Shown here piece after piece: positions 49,753 through 60,900 of a DNA stretch of 64,000 nucleotides. The stretch spans positions 434,001-498,000 of the forward strand of contig BDSL01000072.1 of the NCBI GenBank assembly GCA_003116995.1. The letters are read 5' to 3'. How positions within the stretch are numbered: position 1 is the first letter of the stretch; each line of letters begins with the position of its first letter. The notes under the pieces were generated by a model, which worked only from the letters and a program-made list of their open reading frames with translations, had not been told where the DNA came from and searched no databases. The DNA is from Yamagishiella unicocca (Eukaryota > Chlorophyta > Chlorophyceae > Chlamydomonadales > Volvocaceae). Made by a program: the position numbers and the translations under genes.

Positions 49753-52700
49753 TCACGTGCCCGCTGCCGCCGCCGCGGTGCGCAGGTCGAACAACGCCTG
49801 CATCGCCTCCATCTCACTGGCGCCGTCCCCGCTGTCCTCTTCAGACCCAGCCGCGTCGCCCCCCGCCAGCGCCGCGTCCGCTTCCGCTGCGTCCTCCGCG
49901 TCCGCTCCCTGGCCGCCCTGCGGCCAGAACGCTTCGGCCCCCAGTGCTGCCGCCGCTCTACCACCCGAGGCGCGGGAGTGAAGCCGCTGCCGGCCAGCGA
50001 GAGGTGCCCGCTGCTCCGACAGCTGGACGGCAGCGATGGCGGCGCCGTTGAGCATCAGCTGCTGCTGCAGGCTGGCGGCCGCGAAGGGTGACGACGCAAG
50101 CCGGGCCTGGAGGGGGCCATTCAACATCTCGGCGCGGAGCTGCTGCGGAGCGGGGCGGGGCGGAGTGGGGGGGAGGGTTCGGGAACGGAGGGCGGGAGGA
50201 TCGGGGCGCAGGTGTGGGGGAGCGAAGGACTGTACGTGTTATCGGCTTCACAGGGGGGGGGGGCCAGCGGGTTTCCAAAGGCTGCAGCGGTCGCCCGTCC
50301 GCCTGCGACGCTCCTTTGCGCTACTCACCCCTTTACCCCCTACCTCCTCCACCATCGAAATGCCGGGCTGAACCCGCGCCTCCCAACAAGGCCCGCCCTG
50401 CTACCCTAACCCCCCCAGGCTGTCCGCCGACCATGCGCCCACTGTCCTGTCTTTTTCATGTCAACGATTTTCACGCCACCCCCCCAGGCAAGGACAAAAA
50501 CACCACTAGCCTCACCTCGTGCCGATCGCCTCCGCCACCTTCTGACTGCTCGTCGCTGCCGCGCTCGTCGCCGCCGCCAGCAGCGCGCCAGCTATTTGCC
50601 CGGCTGCGGCCGCCGCCCCCGGGGCCGACTGACTCTCCCCGGCGCCCTGCGGCACCGGCCCGCCCCTGACCCACGAGCCGGCTGCGCTTCGGCGAGGGCG
50701 GCTCTGCAGCGGGACTGGAACTCCGGTAGCGATGCGAGCGGCTCCTGAGGCTGTGCCCGGGTTCGGGGCTACGCCGCCCCCGTTCGTCAGCCTCATTGCC
50801 GAGGAGCTCCATGTCCGCCAAGAGGGTGTTGGGGCGCTTGACGCGGCTGCCCCGCCGGAGGGACTGCTCGCCGGCCCCACCACCGGCCCCGTTGTGGCCG
50901 TGGGCGCTGCCGCGGGGGGCGAGCTGCGAGACGGAGGACTCGGGGGCTGCGACGTGGGGGGAGGGTGGGGGGGGAGGGGGCGGGAGGATGTGTGGTGGCG
51001 TCGATGGGGCGTGTTTGATGGCTGTACTGCCGGGGGGTCGAACGGGTGGTGGGTTGGGTGCGCGAGTGGTGCTATAGAATGAGGCTCCGGCGATTTAGGG
51101 GGAAGGGAGAGAGGCCAGTACTGCGGCGCTCATAGGGCAAGACAGCTACGCTTCTTGCTCTTCAAGTCATTAAAGATCAATACGGGACCCAGCCGTGTAC
51201 GAGCAGCCTCGCCTATCCGGGCGCACAGGCGCCGACAGCGGCCCGGGTCGGTGCCTGTCCTGTCTCCGAGCCACCCCATCCCCCAACCGCACCGCACCTG
51301 CCACTGGCCTGCTTGCCGCCACATCTCCCCCCACACGCCTCCTCGGCCCGGGCGACACCGCGCTGTTGATGGTCCGCGGTGCAACAGCACCCCCGTGGCT
51401 GCCCGACATCACTGACGGCTCGGGCCCCGTCAGGCGGCCCGCGGCAGTGAACCGGTAGCTGCCGAACCCTAACCGCATTGCGCCGGCGCCGGCGGCAGCG
51501 GCGGCGGCTCCGCCGCTGCCGCCCGCACCGCCGCCACCGACTGACCGCCCACAGCCGCTGAAGGACAGCGGCGGGAGCTGCAGCGGCGGCAGGTGCAGGA
51601 TCCGTCCCGCGGGTGCCTGGCCGCTGGCCTCCTGTGGGTGAGGAGGGGGGCGGGTGGAGGAAAGCGGCAGGGCGAGATGCACGTGTTATTAAGGGGCCAA
51701 TAGGAGGCAGAGCAGCGCGGAGGCCCATCAATGCGCCGCGTGAGTTCGGGGGGTACATGAGGAAAGCCCATGGGCCGGCAAGGGGGGTACAGAAAACGAA
51801 CCGGGGGGGAGAGGGTGTGGCGCGTTGCTGGGAGCATGGTGTCGTGGAGGGCGCTGCCTCCGAGGGCTGGCCGGCAGCATACGGTGTCAGCGCAGTCGTG
51901 TGTATGCGGGGGTCGCGGCCTAATCGCCCCAGTCCGGCTCACCTGCCGTTTCGTGCTTCCTTCCTGACCGCTCACAGCGCCGCCTGCGTGGCGGGGGCAG
52001 GAGGGCGGGGGCAGGAGGGCGGGGGCAGGAGGAAGTAGGTGGGTAGCCTAGACACGCGTGCTTGCCACATGCGGCGAGACGGAGCAACCGATAGTAGGTG
52101 GCTGGAGGGTCAGGGGGCAGCAGGCGGGTGCGATGGGTTGGCGCCAGCAGCAGCGGCAGCGCGGGTCGAGGCGGCCCTATGCCGCACCTTTGTACATTAC
52201 GGCGGAGGGAATGGCGGAAGCTCCCTGGAACACCTGGTGGTGCTGCTGGGGGTGGTGCTGCTGTTGTTGATGTGGCCCACTTATGTGAAGTGGTTGTTGA
52301 TGTGGTTGGTGGTGTGGGTGCGGGTGGCGTTGAGACTCCTGGGGGTCCGGCTGCGGAGCCCGCGCAGAGGTGGCCCCCGTGGGCGGGGCGCTGCCGGCGG
52401 AGGGCGCGGCCAGGCTGTGGGCTGCGAGGAAGGAGTGCAGGCCGTGCTCCCGCCGAGGCCCCACTGCGCCGCTCCGGGTGAGGTGGACTGCGCTGGAGGC
52501 CATGCAAAGCAGCGTCCTGTGTCGGAAAGAGGGCCGGGACAGGCGGAGGGTTGGCTTGATGTAGAGGGAAGGAAATGAAGGTCTCCACTTCCGGCCCTTT
52601 TGCACGACGTCAATTCCCTCACAAACCGGTTTCCACACGCCAAATATGCCGTGCTAGGTGCGCAGCGCGGCAGGCCGTCCGCACAGCAACGTGGACGGCT

Positions 52701-55700
52701 CACAGCAGCGTGTGCGTGCGCTCGCTTCCTGCGGGCCCGCCAACAGCCGTGGCAGCGCCGCCGGCCTGTCTTACTTGAGGATGTGCGCGGCCTTGCGCGC
52801 CGCCAGCTGCTGCGGCGCGTCCAGCCCCAGCTGCGCCGCCAGCTCCTCCGCCCGCGTGGGCTCCTCCAGCAACAGCCCTGGGGCCGCCAGCAGCGCCTCC
52901 ATGGACACCACCTCATCGCCGCACTCCTGCGTCTTCACCGCTGAAGGCCGCGCCGCCGCAGCGCCACCCCCACCACCAGCGCCGGGATCGATGTCCTCGC
53001 CGGGTGTCCCAGGCGGATTGCGCGCGGCAAGGCCCCCCGCCTCTGCGGCTGCGGGAGCAGCGGCGACGGCTGCTGGTGGTGGGAGGCTCGGGGCGGAGGG
53101 CCGCAGCTGCCCCGCGGGCAAGGTGCCGCTGGCTGCTGGCATGAGCGGCATGGACTCCACGACGGGCTGGCAAGGTCTAGGGAGGGCGGCGCCGCGCGGT
53201 AAGGCCTCGGCGTCCTCTGGATCTGAGCTGTTCCGCTGCTGCTCTCTCCCTTGGAGCGCCTCCGGCGCCTCCCCGGCGCCCTCCTCGCTGCCACCGCATC
53301 TGAGGCCGTTGGTCACACACGCCGCCGTCCCCGGCTGCCCTGGCTTAGCCGGTGCGTCGAGCGTGCTGCCACCACCTGCCGCCGCGTCCGCACCGCCAGC
53401 GCATGCGGGGCCAGCTTCCGCCTGTGCCGCGCGGGCTGCTGATCTGGAGCCAGGGTCCAGGGAGGGCGCTGGTACGGCTGCGCACACGTCCGCCGCCGCC
53501 ACGGCTTCCGCCTCAGCGTACATGAACGCCGACGCGGGCGGACACCGGGCTAATGCGGGCGGGATGGCCGGCTTGGTGTCGTCGAGCGCGCATGCTGCCG
53601 CCTGCGACGGAGGGGACACGGGCGGCAGTGGGCCGCACGACGCAATGGGCGATGCGCTGAGGGCTGAACCAAGATAGCGTGTTCTGTGTCCGATGCTTGG
53701 AGGCACCAGTGATGCGAAATCTTCTGGTCCTTGTGGTGGTGACGCGGCTAACGTCCACACACCACACCACTGCGAATTTTCGCACCCGGCACCGGCACGC
53801 CCACCGCTTCCAAGGCTCCGCGCCCCATTTCACTCAACCAACCCCACCCCACCTGCATGATGCCCGCCTGCAACGACAGCTGGTCCGCCCCAGCGGCATC
53901 CAGCAGGAGATGGCTGGCCATGCCCGACCCCCCCGGCTCTCCCACGGCACGTCGCCCCGGTGCGGCCGCCGCAGCATCGCCACCTTCTAGGAAGGACAGC
54001 GAAGGGAAGCCCAGAGGGCCCAGCGAGAAGGGCAGCAGCAGGGGCCCCTTGCCGTGCGCAGCGAAGGAGGCGGCTGCAGGGAGCGACCCATGGGTCATGT
54101 GGTGCGGCAGCGGCGCGCCTGCGGCGCCACCTTCGTGACCCGTCAGGCCGCCGTTGTGGCAATCCAGTGCGTCAAAGCCAATGTCCGCGTCCGACAAGCC
54201 GTGGGCGGCAAAGGCACTTCTGTGCAATGCCGCTGCGGCAGCTGCTGCTGCGGCGGCAGCAGCGGCGGCAGCGGTGGTACTCCCAGCGGGGCCCACCCTA
54301 GCCATGAACTCCGACGACCCGTGCGACATCGGCAAAGGCACGTGCGGTATGGCCGTTAGGGCCGGCGTTCCCCCTTTGGGCTGGTTCAGGCACGACTCGC
54401 ATCTGCAGCGCAAGCCGCAAAGCGGGGTGGTGGCGGCAGGTAAATAGAGGCGACAGCAGTTGGTTGGGTGCGGGTTGGCGTGGCAGGCTTTCCCAGGGAA
54501 GGGGTGCCCCGCTGAACCCCTCGCTGACTGGCTGGCTGCTGCGCTGCTGCTGTGCCGCTGCCGTGCCGCTGAACGTGAGAGCGGCTCAACGGGGCTGGTG
54601 GCGCCCGTCCGCCACACATTATCGTAAGACCGAAGCGGCGGTGCACACATTCTGCACGTAAGCCGGAAGCGGTGACACTCCTTTGTCAAACACCTCCTCC
54701 CTCCCCTCACCTGCAGGAGGCGCTGCAAAAGACCTGTCCGTCGAAGCACTCGCAGTACCTACGCATCGGCGACCGCGGTGTCAGTGGCGGCGGCCTGGCT
54801 GGGGACTGGGCGATGACCTGCATCCTTTCCACGCACGCGGCCCCACGTGCGGTGCCCCACAGCTGGATGCGGTGCCCCACAGCTGGATGCGGTGCCCCAC
54901 AGCTGGATGCGGTGCCCCACAGCTGGATGCGTGAGCGGAGAATCGCAACACGAACGGTCCGCCCGGAACACCCAGGGCCGCCTGCAGCAAGGTGGCAGCC
55001 CCACCCCTCGCGACCCTTCAATCGCTGTGCCCGTGCCCGGGCGCCTCCCAGTCCACTCTTCGCGCACTTCTTAATGCAGCGGCTCCTGCGGCATCTGCAG
55101 CCCTTCTTGTGGAACGCCAGCTCGCCCTCCGCCTTCAGCTCCACCTGCGGGGAACAAGTATGGTCCCAGGGCCGTCCGTTGTACGCACCGGTGCATTCAA
55201 AGCTCATTCGCGGCCGACCCACATGAAATCATCTGCGCCATCACTTTCGCCTCGTGTACTGTTCCCGTTGCCGCTCTCTGCTTTCCAGTCTCTGCAGTCC
55301 GCACCCCGCACCTTCGGCGTGAAGGCCCCCGGGCTAGCCGCCAGCTTCTTGGAGCGCTCCACGTGAACCAGGTCGGTGTTGTCAAGCGTGTTGAGGCATT
55401 CTCGGCAGGCGCAGCCGCTGCAGTAGACGCCTGGATCCGACAGGCCGGAAGGGTAGGGGTGAGGCGTTGACGGCCGGGTTTACGCAAACGCGGGGTTGTC
55501 GTCCAAAGCGTAACGGAAACGCCGTGGAAACGGGATTTTGGGTCGCCGCGCCGTATGCGGCTGCTTGGGCATCGTCTGGCGGTGTGCAAGGCCGGCCCCG
55601 TCCTCCCCCAAGGTGGATGGAGGGTTCGTGATAGGCCAGGCCGGCGAGGAGGCAACGGTATCAAGCGCGGCACGAAGCGCCTCGGACGGCCGCAGTGGAG

Positions 55701-56148
55701 TCATCCGATCAACAGCAATGGGCAAACGCGCGAATTTGATTGCGGAACGGCGATGTGGACTGACTAAGGCAGCGGTGGCCAGGGCAAGCCGTTTTTGGAG
55801 GCGTACTGCTTCCCCGCACCCCCGACTGCAAGCTACGCGGTGTGTACTTGACAGCAACAACTGTGTAATAATACCAAAGCCTTTTGGGTTTCGGACGGTG
55901 CGATCAGCAAGGGTGTCAGGGGCTTTCTCTTCCGCACACGCTGCCGCTTTGCAAGGGGCCGGCGTGCGACGGGTTCAGGCTTGTACACCGGGGTAAAGCC
56001 GCGTGACCCAGCAGCTTACGGGGCAACCGAAACAAGTGGTCGTGACCTACCGACCTGCGGAAAAGCACACGCAGTAAAGCTTCAAACAGCGCGCCTTCTT
56101 GCAATTGCACCGCTTAGCTCCAGCACCCGAAACGGTGTACGAGACATC
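49753..56148 (-). CDS. CXC (tesmin/TSO1/CPP-type) DNA-binding transcription factor, N-terminus unresolved
   Basis: Ten exons are supported: 56148-56055, 55430-55312, 55144-55068, 54758-54711, 54402-53853, 53769-52775, 52516-52234, 51631-51298, 50946-50516 and 50142-49753. Total is 3321 nt (1106 residues), phase-consistent. The first CXC repeat is [34 protein letters not shown], split by an intron. A linker follows ([17 protein letters not shown]). The second repeat is [38 protein letters not shown]. The paired Cys motifs and linker match the CRC domain of TSO1, LIN54 and CPP proteins, which bind TTYGAA-type promoter sites and, in LIN54, belong to the DREAM cell-cycle complex. The remaining ~900 residues are low complexity, with Ala, His/Gln and Ser/Arg blocks and an NLS-like SPKRSRL. 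The true start must lie upstream of 56148. I could not place it. Some junctions after 53853 have alternatives. Confidence 0.82.
54848..54930. repeat. 20-bp tandem repeat in CXC gene intron
   Basis: Four copies of GGTGCCCCACAGCTGGATGC between the two exons that form the second CXC repeat (55068 and 54758). Confidence 0.92.
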
Positions 56149-57901
56149 CTGCGGGTAGTCGGTGGCCTGATCGTCCGCAACATCTGTATGACCGTGATCC
56201 TACGGACAACAGCAATTTGGTTAGGCGTAAGTCCACAGAACCGGGCAACGGCTGAGCCACGAGCAAGAGTTGGTGTATCGGTACCGTTATCGGCTGCAGC
56301 AGCGGCTTACATCGGATGTGAAGCTCTCATCGTTGGTTTTCCTGGCGCTGGTCATCGGCATTGCGTGCGGTTACTTTCACGCCCTCAACGCGCCGTCGAA
56401 GGACCTCGCGCGGCCTGCCTGCGCACGCAGCAGCAGAGACGACCGTCAGCTGACAGCACTACTGCAGGCGTCCCAGCTGCATGTCTATAATATTCTTTCC
56501 CAAATTATTTATACAGGCTTGCACAGACGCTGTGTCCTTCTGTGACTGCCCGGTCCGCACCCCCCACCTCATGTTGAGACGGCAATTCAGGCTACCCATC
56601 GCTAATTTGCTCTTTCCAGCACTATCTAGATATAAATATAACGAGGAATTAGAGGTGAAGGTATAACTATTGGCCGCTGAGGCGTCTCGATTCGTAGGGG
56701 ACGGGGGGGGGGGTGGCCAAAGATCGCCCGTCGTTTTTGTCCAGTTCGTCAGCCCCAACAGGTCATAGTTTACACACGTCAAGGTCAAAGTCAGTCAACA
56801 GGAGATACCTGCTTGTGACGTTCAATGTGACTTCGCGCGCGCTCCGAATACGCCATTGGTTCCGAAACCAGTTAGTGTTGACCGGGCCCAAGGCACGAAC
56901 GATCATGCTGGCGAGCTCTTAGGTCAGAAGCAAAAGATCAATTACAATGAAGCAGCCATTACTTCCTTATAGAAGGCGCACGACGGTGAGCAGCTGGGCA
57001 CATGAGCCTACGCTGCTGGGCGAAATCCTACGGCACGTCGCGATCGGTGGGTAAAGCTTAAAACATAAAAAATTATGAACACTCGTTAAGCTGCCCGCAA
57101 GAACACACGGACAGACGGGATGCTGGCTTTCCCACCCTGTACGTTGTGCAGATGCGCCAGTAGGCACACGCATGCCATTTCAGCATACAAACGCGGTCGT
57201 GCGTCCTGCCACGGGTCGGCAGCTGCGCTACGCTTCCCTTCCCCCCGCAACCCACCCCGCTGCCGGCCCCCAAACAGACCCACGCCTTATTTTGGAGAGT
57301 GTGTTTTTTGCGCACCTGGTCCATTTTAGTGACTACGCAGCATTGCGTCCGGGTACTCGTACATGCATAACATTTTGTCCGTAAAAGGCCTGCAGCCGGT
57401 GATGTGGCGCCAGCCAGCTTTCGCTGCTGCCTGCTGCTGCCTGCAATCTCAAAAATATCGACCACGACATGGCCATGGGCGCCTCTTGCGGCCCCATGCC
57501 ACCTTTTAACATCTCACTGTTGCAATCACTGCGCCCCAACGTCTCTCTCCCGGCTACCACCGCTGCCTCGGAAGGCATCCAGCCCACAGCCGCACGCAAC
57601 TCACTCCACTCCTATGGCCACCAAATAGTAGTACCGAAGCCGCTACCCCCCTCCCTGACTTGCTGGATTGAAAGTCACTACGTAACATTATTGCCGCCGT
57701 GCAATCGTACACACGCACAGCGCAAATCCAGAACTCCCTGCCTCCTCCATACCTGCGACCCACTACCCGCCGTCTACCCGCCGGCCCCCCACCCGCTACA
57801 CCTCCCACGTCGAGTATCCGGTTCTTTTTTCCCACACACACACCCAGCACACACGGTAAAGCAAAACACACACGCAAAATCCTATGATGCCCCCCTCCCC
57901 C
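56149..57901. other. Spacer with unresolved CXC-gene 5' exon(s) and kinase 3' UTR
   Basis: The 5' end of the CXC gene must be here. The kinase 3' UTR should run down from 57901, with TTACA (TGTAA on the minus strand) at 56942-56946 as a candidate signal. GC is lower than in the flanking exons. A plus-strand frame at 56237-56545 is listed separately. Confidence 0.4.
56237..56545 (+). other. Unassigned plus-strand frame with a predicted membrane helix
   Basis: After an acceptor-like tccacag the frame reads QRLSHEQELVYRYRYRLQQR, then a hydrophobic run (SLVFLALVIGIACGYFHAL), then DDRQLTALLQ, and stops at 56545. The composition is unlike the GC-repeat shadow ORFs and looks protein-like: an amphipathic basic helix followed by one membrane segment. 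No ATG, good donor or neighbouring exon was found, so it could be an exon remnant or chance. It is antisense to the region that should hold the CXC gene 5' end. Confidence 0.25.
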
Positions 57902-60900
57902 TTACGCCCGTTCGCTCAGCACAACGAAGCGCCCCCGCGCAACCCCCCGCCCGTTAGCGGCGGCGGCGGCCACGGCGGCGGCAGCGCCCGGCGACCTCAG
58001 CCCTCCAGCCGCCGACCGCCAATCCGGCGCGGATGATGCTCGCTTGTAGGCGGCAGCGGCCGCCGGCAGCTGCTCCCTGGCGGCTGTAGCCGGCGCTGAT
58101 GCTGCAGTCTCTGGGCTCAGCACATCCGGCGCTTCGCCCAGGGCACCGACGGGCGCCAGATCGTGCGGTGCTGGTTGCGGAGGAGACGCCGCCACGTCAG
58201 CCTGGCGTAGGGCCGTTACATTCGGCGGGGGGGGCAGCAGCGGCGGCGTAGCGGCTGGCCGCCGTGCCAAGGGCGGCGCCGCGGCAGCGACGGAGACGGC
58301 TGCTGACGTCGACGGGTGGGCCGTGGCAGCCCCGGTGGGCCGCGGCAGCGCTTCTGGTCGCAGGGCCAGTGGCGCGGCGAAGTGGGTCAGCAGCACCGGG
58401 GGTGCGGTCCCACCGCGCCTTGCGTCGCCCTGGCCAATCCCACCATCGTTGTCGCTGCTGCTGCTGCTACAGCTGCAGCTGCTGGCCTCAGTGTGATCGA
58501 TGTTGCAGCTGCTGCTACGGCTGTTCCGGACAATGCCAGCGTCGCCTCCACCGCCGACGCCGTCGTTGGCGGCGGCGCCGCCGGCGCTGCTCCTTGGCTC
58601 CTTTGCGCCCGTCTGCCGGCTGAGTGGAGCGGGTGGCGGGTGCGGCGGAGTGCTGGGGCCAGTCTGCGGCGGCGGCGCCGGCGCCGTCCCCACCGCACTC
58701 CCGTTGTCGTGCTGCCTGCTGCCAGGTGCTCCGCCGCCTGGTTGCGGTTGCAAAACAGCTTCCGATCGCCGTTGCTGCCGCTCCTGCCCCTCATGCACCG
58801 GCGCATCCTCCCGCCGCTGCTCGCTCCCGACCTGCTCCTGTTGTTGCTGCCCACGCTGCTGCTGCTGCTGCTGTTGCTGCTGTCCGTTATTAGCCGGCAC
58901 AGGCACTTCGTGCGAGCCGCGCTCAACCTTGATCGACATCGGCCGCCGCAGAGGATGCAGCAAGTGAGCCAGGTTCGCCCAGCCACTGCTGCTGTTGCTG
59001 CCGTACGACTCCGCCAGCGCAACGTACTCCGGGTGGGCCTCGTCCACCTCTACGACAACCAAGTCGCCGCCGACGCCGCCACCGCCGCCGGCGGCGGTGT
59101 CGCTTCCGCTGTCGCTCCCGAAGCCCCCCATGCCGCCGCTATCGACGTCGTCACTGTCCAGGGGCGGGTAGAGCGACGGCACCAACAGCGGGCGATGCTG
59201 CGATGGTGACGGCTCAGCCGCCTGCCGCAGCCCGCCGCCGCCTTCCACATGCCAGGGCTTTCGATGGTGGATGTCGGGCGGCGTGTGCGTCGAGAGCAGG
59301 CAGCGGCGATGTCGGCCTCGTTTGGTGATGAAGCCCGCTGGCGGCGGCGCCGCCGCAGGGGCCGCTGGGTTCGAAGCGGCTCCCGGCGCGGCGGCCATCA
59401 CCGGTGAAGTCTGTCGCAACTTCTCCACCGCCGCAGCCACCACCGCCCTTGCGGCCTCCTCCTCCTCCCCCTCCCCCTCCTCCTCCTCTCCCTCCTCCTC
59501 CTTCTCCTCCTCCTCCTCCTCCTCCTGCCCATCTCCCTCGTCCTCTGCCGCCGCCAGCGGCGGCGGCGCCGCCGCCTCGGCCGCCGCCGGCACCTCGGCG
59601 CGCAGCCGGGGAACGTACTGCGCCGGCACCGCTGACGTCAGCACCAACGCCAGCTGCAGCGCCGCCTCGTGCTCGCGTACGGCAGCCAGCAGGCTGCGCA
59701 GCGTCATGTCGCACCAGCTGGCGTACATCTTGGCGGCGGCGGCGGCGGCGGCGACCGCCGCCGCCGCCGCCTCAGCGGTGACGGGGTACGACAACCCCGG
59801 CGGCCCGGGCGAGCGAGGCCGCGGCGGCGCCGTCGCCGCCTGTCGCTTCTCCGACAGCTGCCCCAGGGATGCCACTACCGCGGTAAAGGGAGGCGGAGCC
59901 GCCGGCTTGCGCTGCTGATGGGGGGCCTGTGGCGGCACCGGCTGAAGCTGCTGTGCCGGGCGCGGCGCCAGCGGAGGGCGTCCGTTTCCAGTGGTGCTGG
60001 AGCTGGCAGCTTGTGAGATGGGGGCCGCTTTGACCGCGGCTGGGCCGCTCCCGCCAGCGTTGACTGACGTCGACGCCGCTGCGGCGGCGGCGGCGGTAGC
60101 GGCGGCCGGCGGCGAGGAAGTCGGCGGCGGGTGTGGTTTCTTGAAGGCGGGAGGCAGCGGCGCCGTGGCGGGCCTCGGTGTGGGCTGGGTCGTCTCATAC
60201 ACCTGCGGGTGTCCGGACACCACCCCAAGCACCCGGTGCCGGGACGCCGGGTTAAGGAAAACCTTGGTGAGTATCGTATTATTAAGGTCTTCATGCATAC
60301 CGGTATGGTTCCTCGCGCCGACACGACTCCCAACTCTGTCTAGACACGAGGTAGGAGGGTCGGAACATGCGATGCATGCATGCAGCAGCCCCGGCGCTGT
60401 CATCCATAACCAAGCGGCCGTATACCGAATACCCCATGTATGATAACGCGGGATGGAAATTACGGCCTTGAACGGTTGGCAGCAGCGCTCCCACCCCTGC
60501 AGGACCCGACCATCCATGCCCCACCCCCCCCCACCTGAAAACGGCCCTTCCGCAGCATAACACCGCCGGGGCTGCCACCGCCGCCGCCGGGGCTGCCGCC
60601 GCCGCCAGGGCTGCTGCCGCCACCGCCGGGGCTGCCGCCAGCGACCACGTCGGCCGCGAAGCTGACTCTCAGCCCGCCGCGACCACCGCCGCCGCCACCG
60701 CCGCCACCAGCCCCAGCCATCATCGACCGCATCGTGAGCTCCTCCTCCCTCGCCACGGCACCCGCTCCCGGCGAGCCAACCGGCTGCTCCTGTTGCTGCC
60801 GCTTCTGCTGCAGGTCGGGCAGCGATGCACTGCCGCGCAGCGAAGGGCGGCGGGCGACCTCACTGGCCGCGGCATCGCCGGCGGCGGCGGCGGCGGCGGC

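Noticed and set aside
57333..57599. Minus frame as first exon of the CXC gene
   Set aside because: No CPP-type N-terminal motif and no phase-consistent link to the exon at 56148. More likely kinase 3' UTR.
58316..59209. 297-codon plus-strand ORF in the kinase tail
   Set aside because: Antisense to the last kinase exon, which is open for 767 codons and ends in a plausible C-terminus. The plus frame is Ala/Leu/Arg low complexity.
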